From an uncultured Prevotella sp. (lineage in GTDB: Bacteria; Bacteroidota; Bacteroidia; Bacteroidales; Bacteroidaceae), in contig ONQB01000002.1 in assembly GCA_900319905.1 (NCBI GenBank), positions 1 to 64,000 of the forward strand: 64,000 bases of DNA, read 5' to 3'. The notes under the pieces were generated by a model, which worked only from the letters and a program-made list of their open reading frames with translations, had not been told where the DNA came from and did no database searches. A program made the translations under genes and the position numbers. The first letter of the stretch is position 1; each line of letters starts with the position of its first letter. Positions 1-7,786 of the stretch are shown in pieces.

Positions 1-19
1 AATTCTGCACATGGCAAAA

Positions 20-46
20 CTCTGGGGAACTTATTGTTCCTCAGAG
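20..46 (-). terminator. Hairpin terminator candidate behind the TPR gene
   Basis: An inverted repeat (CTCTGGGGAAC, 5-base loop, GTTCCTCAGAG) lies about 15 bases past the stop of the minus-strand TPR gene. Read on the minus strand it is followed by TTTT. The stem has one mismatch pair and the T-run is short, so termination is likely but not certain. Confidence 0.5.
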
Positions 47-60
47 ACTTATAAAAAATA

Positions 61-699
61 TTAATAACGAATTACGCAATTAGTTGCGGAATTAAGGTAT
101 TCTTTTTTTGCTGCGGCAATCTGACCATAGTCCTTCAATATGGTGTATTGGTCAAAGTGTGGGTTGGACGTCTTAATTTCCTTTCGCTGTTGGAGATAGA
201 CTTCTGCCTGTTTGGGGTTGCCTGCATTGCATGATGTGGAGAACATCATGTCGAGCACAGCGGCATCCAAGTCTGTCCAGCCGTTCTTGTGGATTTGAGG
301 ATAGGCCAATTTGTAATAGTACATGGCCCGATTGTATTCCTGAAACACGTCATACACCAGTCCGATATTGGCCAAAGAGCTGTAGTAATGGTATTTATTT
401 CCTGACCGTTGAGCCAAATCAAGGTCGTAGGTGTAGAACTCGAAGGCCTCGATATAGCGTCCCGTGTCGTAACACAAATTGCCTGCCCGGTGGAAGGCAC
501 TATCGTAATGCGCAATGTCTTTGAGCCCTCTGACGCTGTCGTTGAACGTCTTCAGCATCTTACCATAGAGCTCAATGGCCAACGAGTCTTGCGTACGGTT
601 GGTTCCTGACTTCTCGCCGTACGTAAAACCTGCAATTGCCAGAAATGCTAATGTGAGGCAAATCGTAGCTGGAAATATGTATTTGAATAGTTTGTTCAT
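61..699 (-). CDS. TPR-repeat protein with N-terminal signal or membrane anchor, function unknown
   Basis: The 212-residue product starts with a basic stretch and one hydrophobic segment (about residues 8-25), either a signal peptide or a membrane anchor. The rest is helical with tetratricopeptide-like repeats, seen in stretches such as AGNLCYDTGRYIEAFEFYTYDL, here shortened to GNLCYDTGRYIEAFEFY, and SLANIGLVYDVFQEYNRAMYYY. Such proteins act as protein-protein scaffolds. In Bacteroidota, similar TPR regions often precede a transmembrane segment and a LuxR or kinase domain; here the protein stops after about three repeats, so it may be a shortened relative. A hairpin terminator follows directly, which argues that the present end is used. 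It has no operon partner inside the window and the exact role is unknown. Confidence 0.7.
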   Translation of the reverse strand: MNKLFKYIFPATICLTLAFLAIAGFTYGEKSGTNRTQDSLAIELYGKMLKTFNDSVRGLKDIAHYDSAFHRAGNLCYDTGRYIEAFEFYTYDLDLAQRSGNKYHYYSSLANIGLVYDVFQEYNRAMYYYKLAYPQIHKNGWTDLDAAVLDMMFSTSCNAGNPKQAEVYLQQRKEIKTSNPHFDQYTILKDYGQIAAAKKEYLNSATNCVIRY

Positions 700-719
700 G
701 ATTCAAGCCATTAGGCTTG

Positions 720-727
720 CAAATGTA
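720..727 (-). promoter_or_regulatory. Possible -7 box (TACATTTG) of the TPR gene
   Basis: On the minus strand the sequence TACATTTG matches the Bacteroidota -7 consensus TAnnTTTG and lies about 20 bases before the ATG. No TTTG box at the right distance upstream is visible. A small inverted repeat (AAGCC-ATTA-GGCTT, 705-718) lies between the box and the start codon. Confidence 0.4.
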
Positions 728-816
728 CGCAAAATAATCGAATTTATGTACAAAGAATTAAAATAACTTAGAGTTCGATTACTCGTTTCGGGTTTTGATG
801 CCATGAATGTTACTGG

Positions 817-846
817 TTTGCATGCGGTTTCCATCTATTATCTTTG
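817..846 (+). promoter_or_regulatory. Distal candidate promoter upstream of the cyd operon
   Basis: TTTG at 817-820 is followed after 18 bases by TATCTTTG at 839-846, close to the Bacteroidota consensus TTTG-N19-TAnnTTTG. It would give the cyd mRNA a leader of about 230 bases that contains a 12-codon ATG frame at 865-903. Apart from the promoters and the 909-920 palindrome, the 700-1083 gap holds nothing recognisable. Confidence 0.4.
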
Positions 847-908
847 CTTGTGAAGATTGTTAATATGGCAACAATCAATAAACCTGCTTTTAGCTATGTT
901 TGACCGGC

Positions 909-920
909 AAATCATGATTT
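909..920. promoter_or_regulatory. Perfect 12-bp palindrome, possible operator before cyd
   Basis: AAATCATGATTT at 909-920 is a perfect dyad located 36 bases before the proximal TTTG box of the cyd operon. The position would suit an activator site. No regulator can be assigned and AT-rich palindromes of this size can arise by chance. Confidence 0.25.
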
Positions 921-955
921 TTTACCACATTGGTAGCAATTTTTTACCTGAATGC

Positions 956-986
956 TTTGCAAGTTTGAAATGTTTTCATATCTTTG
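956..986 (+). promoter_or_regulatory. Proximal promoter of the cyd operon (TTTG-N19-TATCTTTG)
   Basis: TTTG at 956-959 and TATCTTTG at 979-986 are separated by exactly 19 bases, a full match to the known Bacteroidota sigma-ABfr consensus. It lies about 100 bases before the DUF4492 start codon and would drive DUF4492-cydA-cydB. Confidence 0.75.
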
Positions 987-1083
987 CAATGTCTTAAATG
1001 ATACACCTGACGTGCCACCAGCCGTCAACCATTGCAATAACCGTAACAATTCTTTTATCTGAACCCTATAAAATGAGTGGCCC

Positions 1084-1305
1084 ATGAAAAGAAGAAATTT
1101 CCTATATAGGGTCTTCGACCTCTACTACGATGGTTTCCGTCACATGACCATAGGCAAGACCTTATGGGTGGTGATTCTCATCAAGTTGGGCATCATCTTT
1201 CTGGTGCTGAAACTGTTTTTCTTTCCCGATTTCATCAAGACGCACAGCCGGCAGGGCAACGAGAGCAATTTCGTGTCGCATGAGGTGCTGAGCCGTGCCA
1301 AATAA
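1084..1305 (+). CDS. DUF4492 small membrane protein of the cytochrome bd operon
   Basis: The 73-residue protein has a basic amphipathic start, one clear membrane segment (about residues 25-47, WVVILIKLGIIFLVLKLFFF) and a short polar tail. This matches the DUF4492 family, small proteins encoded directly before cydA in Bacteroidota and Campylobacterota. The stop lies 37 bases before the cydA start. By analogy with the small CydX/CydH subunits of other bd oxidases it may be an accessory subunit or assembly factor of the oxidase; that role is inferred from position and topology, not shown. Confidence 0.85.
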   Translation: MKRRNFLYRVFDLYYDGFRHMTIGKTLWVVILIKLGIIFLVLKLFFFPDFIKTHSRQGNESNFVSHEVLSRAK

Positions 1306-1342
1306 TCACGACATACTAAAATCACAAACATTATTACCTCCT

Positions 1343-2890
1343 ATGAATGAATTATTAACCATCTCTGCCGCCACCATAGACTGGTCGCGAGCGCAGTTTG
1401 CCCTGACGGCCATCTATCACTGGCTGTTCGTGCCTCTGACCTTAGGTCTGGCCTTGATCATGGGCATTGTCGAGACGTGCTATTACCGCACGCGCAAACG
1501 CTTTTGGAAGGATGCCGCCCAGTACTGGCAGCGGCTCTTCGGTGTCAACTTTGCCATGGGCGTGGCCACTGGCATCATCCTCGAATTTGAGTTTGGTACC
1601 AACTGGAGCAACTACTCCTGGTTTGTGGGCGACGTGTTCGGCGCTCCTTTGGCCATTGAGGGTATCGTCGCCTTCTTCATGGAGTCGACGTTCGTCGCCG
1701 TGATGTTCTTCGGTTGGAAGAAGGTGTCACCCGGCTTCCACCTGGCCTCTACCTGGCTTACGGGCCTTGGCGCCACCATTTCAGCGTGGTGGATACTCGT
1801 GGCCAACGCATGGATGCAATATCCTATCGGCCAGACGTTCAACCCCGACACGATGCGCTTTGAAATGGACTCGTTTGCCGCTGTGGCGCTGTCGCCCTTT
1901 GCCGTGGATAAGTTCTTCCATACCGTGACGTCGGCATGGGTCATCGGTGCTGTGTTTGTTGTAGCCGTGAGCTGTTGGTATCTGTTGAAGAAACGTGAGA
2001 TCCAGCTGGCCAAGGAGAGCATCAAGATAGGTGCCGTGGTGGGACTGTGTGCCTCGCTGCTGGCCGCCTTCACTGGCGACAACAGTGCGTACATGGTAGC
2101 CAAGACACAACCTATGAAGCTGGCGGCTATGGAAGCCCTCTACAACGGTGGCCCTTCACAGAGCCTGACCGGCGTGGCATGGGTCAATCCATTGAAGCAA
2201 CCCGACTACACCCATGAGGCTGAACCGCCTTTCCGCATTGCTGTGCCCAACATGCTTTCGCTGCTGGCCACCCATACGCCTGACGGTATGGTGCCGGGTG
2301 TCAACGACTTGCTCAACGGCTACACCAAAGCCAATGGCGAGAAGGAACCGTCGGTGGAGGAGAAAATGGCACGCGGACGCAAGGCCATTGCCGCCCTGCA
2401 GCAGTATCGCAGCGGAAAGAAAGACGCTGTGACGCGCAAGACACTGGCCGACAACATCCAGTACTTTGGCTATGGCTACGTCAAGGATAAGCATCAGGTG
2501 GTGCCGTTCATCCCCATCAATTTCTGGGCCTTCCGCGTGATGGTGGGCATGGGATGTCTGTTTATCCTTTTCTTCCTTGTGGTGCTGTTCTTCTCCTTCC
2601 GTCGTCAGACCATCGACCGCCAGCGGTGGTTGCACATCGTAGCCATCGCATTGCTGCCATTGGCCTACATCGCCAGTGAAGCCGGATGGCTTGTGGCAGA
2701 GTTCGGCCGTCAGCCTTGGACCATCCAGGACATGCTGCCTACTTGGGCTGCCGTGTCCGACCTTCATTCAGGCTCGGTCGTCCTGACGTTCTTCCTCTTC
2801 CTTTTCCTCTTTACGGCCATGCTTGTGGTGGAGGTGAGCATCCTCTGCAAGCAAATAAAGAAAGGTAATGTTCCATCAACCGAAATTTAA
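1343..2890 (+). CDS. cydA: Cytochrome bd ubiquinol oxidase subunit I
   Basis: Subunit I of the quinol-oxidising, high-affinity terminal oxidase, which holds hemes b558, b595 and d in the inner membrane. The start at 1343 (MNELLTISAATIDWSRAQFA) gives 515 residues, as usual for the family. A frame start at 1295 would overlap the upstream gene and add a tail the family lacks. Visible ligands are H26 in AIYHWLFVPLTLG, H193 in VDKFFHTVTSAW and M400 in WAFRVMVGMG, matching H19, H186 and M393 of E. coli. The GRQPW motif near the C-terminus is present, and the loop between the middle helices is long, as in quinol-oxidising long-Q-loop forms. cydB follows after 12 bases, so the two are co-transcribed. 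The enzyme would protect an anaerobe from low oxygen while conserving energy. Confidence 0.97.
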   Translation: MNELLTISAATIDWSRAQFALTAIYHWLFVPLTLGLALIMGIVETCYYRTRKRFWKDAAQYWQRLFGVNFAMGVATGIILEFEFGTNWSNYSWFVGDVFGAPLAIEGIVAFFMESTFVAVMFFGWKKVSPGFHLASTWLTGLGATISAWWILVANAWMQYPIGQTFNPDTMRFEMDSFAAVALSPFAVDKFFHTVTSAWVIGAVFVVAVSCWYLLKKREIQLAKESIKIGAVVGLCASLLAAFTGDNSAYMVAKTQPMKLAAMEALYNGGPSQSLTGVAWVNPLKQPDYTHEAEPPFRIAVPNMLSLLATHTPDGMVPGVNDLLNGYTKANGEKEPSVEEKMARGRKAIAALQQYRSGKKDAVTRKTLADNIQYFGYGYVKDKHQVVPFIPINFWAFRVMVGMGCLFILFFLVVLFFSFRRQTIDRQRWLHIVAIALLPLAYIASEAGWLVAEFGRQPWTIQDMLPTWAAVSDLHSGSVVLTFFLFLFLFTAMLVVEVSILCKQIKKGNVPSTEI

Positions 2891-2902
2891 GCATTTACGA
2901 CT

Positions 2903-4045
2903 ATGAGCTATATATTTTTGCAACAGTACTGGTGGTTTGTGGTGAGCCTGCTTGGTGCGCTGCTTGTGTTTCTGCTCTTTGTGCAGGGTGGCAACAGTAT
3001 GATCTTCTCATTGGGCAAGACACCTGAGGAACGGCGTCTGGTCATCAACTCTACCGGCCGTAAGTGGGAGTTCACGTTCACCACGCTGGTCACGTTTGGC
3101 GGTGCGTTCTTCGCCTCGTTCCCGTTGTTCTACAGCACGAGCTTCGGTGGTGCCTACTGGCTGTGGATGCTCATTCTGTTTACCTTTGTGGTGCAGGCCG
3201 TGAGCTATGAGTTCCAGAACAAGTTGGGCAACATCCTGGGTCCGCGTGTGTTTCAGGTGTGCTTGGTCATCAACGGCATTGTAGGTCCGCTGTTGCTCGG
3301 CGGTGCCGTGGCTACGTTCTTCGACGGCAGCAATTTCCTTGTCTCCAAGGCCAATATCACCGACAGTCTGCAACCCGTCATCAGCCGCTGGGCCAATGCC
3401 AGCAATGGGCTCGATGCCCTGCTCGACATCTGGAATGTGTTGTTTGGCTTGTCCGTGTTCTTCCTGGCCCGTGTGCTTGGCGCGTTGTATATCCTCAACA
3501 ATGTGGCCGACGATGTGCTGCGCCAGCGCTGCCGCCGTCAGGTGCTTGGCAATGTTGGTGCTTTCCTCATCCTGTTTCTCACGTACTTCGTGCGCACACT
3601 TCTGAAGGATGGATATGCCTATGACCCGCTGACGGGCACGATCGCCATGGAACCTTACAAGTATCTTCACAACCTGCTGACGATGTGGCCGTTGCTCGTC
3701 CTGTTTGTCATTGGCGTGGGCCTGTTGCTCTATGGCGTGATCCGTACGGTGTGCAGCAAGGTCTATGTGAAAGGTATCTGGCCGGCAGGCATCGGTGTGG
3801 TTCTGGTTGTGCTTGTGCTGTTGCTTATCACGGGTTGGAACAACACTGCCTACTATCCGTCGAATGCCGACCTGCAGAGCTCGCTCACCATCGTCAACAG
3901 CAGTAGCAGCAAGTTCACGTTGACGGTCATGTTCTACGTCTCCTTGCTCGTGCCCGTGGTACTGGCTTACATCTGGTATGCCTGGCGGCAGATAGACCGC
4001 CACAAGCTTACGCGGCAGGAAATCAAGGAGGATGAGGCCTATTGA
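2903..4045 (+). CDS. cydB: Cytochrome bd ubiquinol oxidase subunit II
   Basis: The 380-residue polytopic membrane protein has about eight to nine hydrophobic helices and begins MSYIFLQQYWWFVVSLLGAL. Length, helix pattern and position directly after cydA identify the second core subunit of the bd oxidase. It pairs with CydA and stabilises the heme b595/d region. The C-terminus ends in a charged tail (RQEIKEDEAY). A palindromic repeat element starts 11 bases past the stop codon and probably ends or protects the operon mRNA. cydC/cydD heme-export genes are not in this window. Confidence 0.97.
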   Translation: MSYIFLQQYWWFVVSLLGALLVFLLFVQGGNSMIFSLGKTPEERRLVINSTGRKWEFTFTTLVTFGGAFFASFPLFYSTSFGGAYWLWMLILFTFVVQAVSYEFQNKLGNILGPRVFQVCLVINGIVGPLLLGGAVATFFDGSNFLVSKANITDSLQPVISRWANASNGLDALLDIWNVLFGLSVFFLARVLGALYILNNVADDVLRQRCRRQVLGNVGAFLILFLTYFVRTLLKDGYAYDPLTGTIAMEPYKYLHNLLTMWPLLVLFVIGVGLLLYGVIRTVCSKVYVKGIWPAGIGVVLVVLVLLLITGWNNTAYYPSNADLQSSLTIVNSSSSKFTLTVMFYVSLLVPVVLAYIWYAWRQIDRHKLTRQEIKEDEAY

Positions 4046-4056
4046 TACAACATGGA

Positions 4057-4205
4057 GGGTGTATCAAAATTGGAGAAGTCCAGGAATTCAGAAGTCCGGG
4101 AGTTCTGTCATTACTATAATGATACCTTATTATCAGATACTTATGCATTTGACTGAACTTCTGAACTTCCGGACTTCTGAATTTCTCCTATTTTGATACA
4201 TCCCC
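4057..4205 (+). repeat. Palindromic RGAAGTYC element, copy A (core in plus orientation)
   Basis: The ends GGGTGTATCAAAAT and ATTTTGATACATCCCC are near-complementary. Inside them lie arms of 8-bp units of the form RGAAGTYC (left) and GRACTTCY (right), and a 47-bp centre at 4107-4153 starting GTCATTACTATAATGATACC and ending CATTTGAC. The same centre returns at 61704-61750 with one visible difference and, inverted, at 56268-56314 with about three. The RNA would fold into a long hairpin. It lies just behind cydB. Confidence 0.85.
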
Positions 4206-4248
4206 ATTAAAATAGTACGGTTTATGCTTCATTGCACTTTTTTTGTCG

Positions 4249-4256
4249 TAACTTTG
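4249..4256 (+). promoter_or_regulatory. -7 box (TAACTTTG) of the HAD phosphatase gene
   Basis: TAACTTTG matches the Bacteroidota -7 consensus. It lies 20 bases before the ATG at 4277, which supports that start over an upstream in-frame TTG at 4232. A proper -33 TTTG box is not visible. Confidence 0.55.
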
Positions 4257-4276
4257 TAGACAAAAAAGAAAGCTAC

Positions 4277-4903
4277 ATGAATTTTAAAGCCGCATTATTT
4301 GATTTAGATGGTGTCGTCTTCGACACGGAGACCCAATATACAAAGTTCTGGGGAGAGCAGGGACGACGGTACCATCCCGAGATGCCCGACTTCCACAACC
4401 GCATCAAAGGCATGACGCTGGTACAGATTTACGACCAGTACTTTGCCGGTCAGACAGAGGTGCAGCACACCATCACGCAGGCGCTCAATGACTTCGAGGC
4501 CCATATGAGCTACGACTATATCGCCGGAGCCCATGACTATGTGGTCAGCCTGCGTCAACAGGGCATCAAGACTGCTGTGGTGACGAGCAGCAACCAGGCG
4601 AAGATGGCGCAAGTGTATCGTCAGCATCCCGACTTTAAGTCTCTCTTCAATGCTGTCCTGACAAGTGAGGATATCCGCCGCAGCAAGCCCGCTCCCGACG
4701 GCTATCTGCAGGCTGCTGAGCTCTTGGGCGAGGCACCGGCCGTCTGTGTAGGTTTTGAGGACAGCGTCAATGGCATGCGCAGTATCAAGGCCGCCGGCAT
4801 CTACCTTGTGGGCCTCGTCACCACCAATCCCCGCGAGGTAGTAGCGCAATACGCTGATGTCATGATAGATGACTTCACACATGGTGTGGACATCAAGCAA
4901 TAA
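4277..4903 (+). CDS. HAD-superfamily phosphatase, beta-phosphoglucomutase-like (subfamily IA)
   Basis: The 208-residue protein has all HAD motifs. Motif I is FDLDGVVFDTET near the N-terminus (nucleophile and acid-base Asp). Motif II is the Thr-Ser of VTSSNQ. Motif III is the Lys of SKPAPDGYLQAAELLG. Motif IV is GFEDSVNGMRSIKAAG. The helical cap inserted after motif I is typical of subfamily IA enzymes such as beta-phosphoglucomutases and sugar-phosphate phosphatases. Substrate cannot be told from sequence. The start at 4277 is chosen because the -7 box ends at 4256. It stands between a repeat element and a lipoprotein gene 39 bases downstream, with no pathway partner nearby. Confidence 0.88.
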   Translation: MNFKAALFDLDGVVFDTETQYTKFWGEQGRRYHPEMPDFHNRIKGMTLVQIYDQYFAGQTEVQHTITQALNDFEAHMSYDYIAGAHDYVVSLRQQGIKTAVVTSSNQAKMAQVYRQHPDFKSLFNAVLTSEDIRRSKPAPDGYLQAAELLGEAPAVCVGFEDSVNGMRSIKAAGIYLVGLVTTNPREVVAQYADVMIDDFTHGVDIKQ

Positions 4904-4942
4904 TTAACAGATGAGGCCGTTATCATTATATACACAGACGAT

Positions 4943-6391
4943 ATGCTGAAGAAAGCTCTCTTTTTATACCTTTCGTTCGCCATGGCTTGCATGGTGTGCT
5001 TAATGGCCTCTTGTCAAGACGACGACAGTTTTACGACGTCACCGTCCCATCAGCTCAGTTTTTCCACTGATACCGTCCGGCTGGACACGCTGTTCGCCAA
5101 CGTCCCGTCGGCAGCCAAGACCTTATGGGTGTTCAACCGCTCCGGTGATGGGCTGCGCTGTGCCAGCATCCGTCTGGAGCGTGGAGCGCAGTCGGCTTTC
5201 CGGGTCAATGTCGACGGCATCTATTTAGGTGAGGGCAATGACTATTCCACCAGTGAGGTGGAGCTTCGCAACAAGGACAGTGTGCGCGTAGTGATTGAAG
5301 CTACGCTGCCGCGGGCCAGTTCGGCTGAGCCTGAGGAACAGTCAGACAATATCATCTTCACCCTGGAGAGCGGGGTGGAACAGCGTGTCAACCTCGATGC
5401 GTGGGCGTGGAACGCACGCATCCTGCGCAATGTGCGCATCTCGAAAGACTCTACTATCGACGCTTCTACCACACCGACGGTCATCTATGGAGGTCTGCGT
5501 GTGGACAGCGGAGCTACGCTCACCCTCACACCCGGTTCGACGCTTTACTTCCACTCCGATGCCGGCATCGACGTCTATGGTCGCCTGCTCACGATGGGCA
5601 CGGCCGACAAGGGCATCCTGCTGCGGGGCGACCGCATCGACCGTATGTTTGACTATTTGCCCTACGACCGCGTCCCGGCGCAGTGGATGGGCGTGCGATT
5701 TCATGCGTCGTCGTACGACAACGAACTGCGTTATACTGAACTGCACAGTACCAATACCGCTGTTACCGTCGATTCCTGCGACGTGACTCGACAGACGCTG
5801 CTGCTCAGCCACAGTACGTTGCACAACTGCCAGGGATACGGACTCGTCACTACCAATGCCAAGGTGACACTGGAAGACGTGCAGATTACCAACACGCTTC
5901 ACGACTGCTTGTTGGTTAATGGCGGTGACGTTACCATCAACAATGCCACGTTTGCCCAGTTCTACCCATTTGACTCACGCCGCGGCGCTGCATTGGCCTT
6001 CAACAACAGCTACCCGATAGTCAACCTCCTCGTGCGCAACTCACTACTCACAGGTTATGCCGATGATGTGCTGATGGGGCCGCCTGTCGATACCACGGCC
6101 CTCGACCATTATCTCTTCGACTACTGCATGATCCGCACGCCGAAGCTGACGACAGCCGACAGCGTGCACTTCACCCATGTCTTCTACGAGGATGTGAAGG
6201 ATACGACGAGCATGGGAGAAAAACACTTCATGAAGATGGACACTGATAACCTCATCTACGACTTCCGCCTTGACAGTGTGTCGGCAGCCATCGGTAAGGC
6301 CGACCCGCTGACGGCGCTGCCCGATGACCGGTTGGGCATCTCGAGAAAGAAGACGCCCGACATTGGTGCTTACGAATATAAACAAAAATGA
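4943..6391 (+). CDS. Predicted lipoprotein with right-handed beta-helix-like region
   Basis: The 482-residue protein starts with a lipoprotein signal peptide ending in the lipobox LMASC, so Cys24 would be lipidated after export. An N-terminal beta-rich part (about residues 35-150) is followed by strand repeats with short turns (for example VIYGGLRVDSGATLTLTPGS, GIDVYGRLLTMG, NELRYTELHSTNTAV, TLHNCQGYGLVTTNAKVTL, VNGGDVTINNATF), the look of a parallel beta-helix as in pectate-lyase-like folds. I see no lyase active-site residues and no repeat-bound calcium motif, so a structural or binding role is as likely as an enzyme. It ends 3 bases before cdd, and the two are probably co-transcribed, which does not reveal a function. 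Confidence 0.75.
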   Translation: MLKKALFLYLSFAMACMVCLMASCQDDDSFTTSPSHQLSFSTDTVRLDTLFANVPSAAKTLWVFNRSGDGLRCASIRLERGAQSAFRVNVDGIYLGEGNDYSTSEVELRNKDSVRVVIEATLPRASSAEPEEQSDNIIFTLESGVEQRVNLDAWAWNARILRNVRISKDSTIDASTTPTVIYGGLRVDSGATLTLTPGSTLYFHSDAGIDVYGRLLTMGTADKGILLRGDRIDRMFDYLPYDRVPAQWMGVRFHASSYDNELRYTELHSTNTAVTVDSCDVTRQTLLLSHSTLHNCQGYGLVTTNAKVTLEDVQITNTLHDCLLVNGGDVTINNATFAQFYPFDSRRGAALAFNNSYPIVNLLVRNSLLTGYADDVLMGPPVDTTALDHYLFDYCMIRTPKLTTADSVHFTHVFYEDVKDTTSMGEKHFMKMDTDNLIYDFRLDSVSAAIGKADPLTALPDDRLGISRKKTPDIGAYEYKQK

Positions 6392-6394
6392 TAT

Positions 6395-6874
6395 ATGGAA
6401 CATCATAAACTGTTGATTGATTACGACTACTGTTCGATGGAGGATCTGACGGCCGAGGAGCGTATGCTTGTGGAGCGTGCCTGTGATGCCACCCACAACG
6501 CCTATGCGCGTTACAGCCACTTCTGTGTGGGTGCTGCCTTGCTGCTCAACGATGGCACCGTTGTCATTGGTGCCAATCAGGAGAATGCCGCCTTCCCGTC
6601 GGGTCTGTGTGCCGAGCGTTCCGCCATCTTTGCCGCTCAGTCCAACTATCCTGACCAGCCCATCCGCATGCTGGCGATTGCCGCGCGCGATGGTGGCGGA
6701 CTGCGCAAACAGCCAGTGTCGCCCTGCGGCTCGTGCCGGCAGGTCGTCATCGAGATGGAGGACCGCTACAAACAACCCATTGAGATTCTGCTCTTTGGTA
6801 AGGACGGCATCTACCGCATGCATAGTATCAAGGATCTGCTGCCGTTCTCTTTCACTGACAGCGATATGCGCTGA
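6395..6874 (+). CDS. cdd: Cytidine deaminase
   Basis: Hydrolytic deaminase turning cytidine and deoxycytidine into uridine and deoxyuridine for pyrimidine salvage in the cytoplasm. The 159-residue protein has the zinc-binding and catalytic pair of the small tetrameric class: SGLCAERSAI (zinc Cys and catalytic Glu) and PCGSCRQ (two further zinc Cys). ENAAFPSGLC and the N-terminal YARYSHFCVGAAL also match the family. It is sandwiched between the lipoprotein gene (3 bases) and the GNAT gene (6 bases), so all three are probably one transcript. Confidence 0.95.
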   Translation: MEHHKLLIDYDYCSMEDLTAEERMLVERACDATHNAYARYSHFCVGAALLLNDGTVVIGANQENAAFPSGLCAERSAIFAAQSNYPDQPIRMLAIAARDGGGLRKQPVSPCGSCRQVVIEMEDRYKQPIEILLFGKDGIYRMHSIKDLLPFSFTDSDMR

Positions 6875-6880
6875 ATCCTT

Positions 6881-7396
6881 ATGAAGAGAACCGTCAGAAG
6901 GGCAGCACGCGGTGATCTGCCCATCATCATGCGGCTTATCGAAGATGGCAAGGCCATCATGCGCCGGAATGGCAATATGTTGCAATGGAGTGATGGCTAT
7001 CCGCAGAAGGAATTGCTGCTGCGTGACATCGACCGTGGCCAGAGCTTCCTGCTGATGGATCATGAGGGCACAGACAGCCGGGCCATCGCCACATGGGCGT
7101 TTATTCCTGGTCCTGACGTCACTTACAACGAGATAGAAAGGGGAGAGTGGACCGACGATGTCGCACCTTATTATGTCATTCATCGGGTGGCCAGTCGTCC
7201 GGATTGTCATCATGTGCTGGCCGACATCATGGCTTATTGCTTCTCTGTGACCAATAACATTCGCGTGGATACCCATCGCGACAACACCATCATGCAGCAT
7301 GCCCTGTTGTCGCTGGGCTTCCGCTATTGTGGAATCATACATCTGCTCAATGGCGACGAGCGTCTGGCTTATCAAAGAATAGTTGATGGGAAATAA
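6881..7396 (+). CDS. GNAT-family N-acetyltransferase
   Basis: The 171-residue protein shows the GNAT layout: an N-terminal strand with RRAARGDLPIIMRLIEDG, a central beta-sheet (AIATWAFIPGPDVTY), the helix region after YYVIHRVASRPDCHHVLADIMAYCF that would bind acetyl-CoA, and the late pattern RVDTHRDNTIMQHALLSLGFRYCGI with the common final LGF. The substrate is unknown. It sits 6 bases behind cdd. Oddly, the same reading frame stays open for 47 codons after its TAA (to 7540); see the small frame annotated there. Confidence 0.85.
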   Translation: MKRTVRRAARGDLPIIMRLIEDGKAIMRRNGNMLQWSDGYPQKELLLRDIDRGQSFLLMDHEGTDSRAIATWAFIPGPDVTYNEIERGEWTDDVAPYYVIHRVASRPDCHHVLADIMAYCFSVTNNIRVDTHRDNTIMQHALLSLGFRYCGIIHLLNGDERLAYQRIVDGK

Positions 7397-7420
7397 TATA
7401 CGGAGGATGTGGAGTTCCGT

Positions 7421-7540
7421 ATGTGGGAGAATCAGGCTGAGCAGAAGTTCGTGGCCATCTTAGAGAGCATTTATGAGGAATATGTTGTCAATGGTTTTAC
7501 CATGCCGCTCGGCAATGTCTCGGTAGATATGCCGTTGTAA
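7421..7540 (+). CDS. Small in-frame ORF after the GNAT stop, gene remnant or short protein
   Basis: From 7397 to 7540 the GNAT frame continues without a stop. From the ATG at 7421 it encodes 39 residues (MWENQAEQKFVAILESIYEE and on to a final DMPL). Amino-acid and codon choice look coding (acidic amphipathic helix, few rare residues) but I recognise no family. It may be the remains of an extended GNAT C-terminus cut off by a new stop, a fragment of another gene, or a true small protein. It ends 3 bases before the 22-bp repeat array. Confidence 0.35.
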   Translation: MWENQAEQKFVAILESIYEEYVVNGFTMPLGNVSVDMPL

Positions 7541-7543
7541 TGT

Positions 7544-7645
7544 CGGCGAAACTCCGTCGGCTTATCGGCGAAACTCCGCCGGCTTATCGGCGAAACTCCG
7601 TCGGCTTATCGGCGAAACTCCGCCGGCTTATCGGCGAAACTCCGG
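7544..7645 (+). repeat. 22-bp tandem repeat array, 4.6 copies
   Basis: Four full units start at 7544, 7566, 7588 and 7610, with a 14-base partial unit at 7632. Each unit begins CGGCGAAACTCCG, continues with T or C, then CGGCTTAT. Units alternate strictly T, C, T, C at position 14, so the array seems to have grown by doubling a 44-bp pair. The unit contains the self-complementary CCGNCGG. A related array in the opposite orientation lies at 43335-43442. There are no spacers, so it is not a CRISPR. Confidence 0.9.
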
Positions 7646-7680
7646 TGCGGTGCTGGTAAGCCGTTCGGGGCAGCTATACA

Positions 7681-7721
7681 AAAAGGGCTATGTCTGGTGG
7701 TGTTCCGGACATAGCCCTTTT
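7681..7721. terminator. Bidirectional terminator between the GNAT and rplT genes
   Basis: AAAAGGGCTATGTCTGG at 7681-7697 pairs with CCGGACATAGCCCTTTT at 7705-7721 (one G-T pair), giving a 17-bp stem with an A-run before it and a T-run at its end. It lies between convergent genes and can serve both. Within the 7397-7786 gap the only other items are the small frame and the 22-bp array. Confidence 0.85.
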
Positions 7722-7786
7722 GCTTTGTGATAATCACGGAGCGGCTTATTGTCAAGTCGTTCCGCTTTGTTGATTGCTTCTTGTTT

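Noticed and set aside
4943..6391. Pectate lyase function for the beta-helix-like lipoprotein
   Set aside because: No lyase catalytic or calcium-binding residues are visible and it neighbours cytidine deaminase, away from the pectin region.
7544..7645. Possible CRISPR array
   Set aside because: The units follow each other without spacers, and no cas gene is present.
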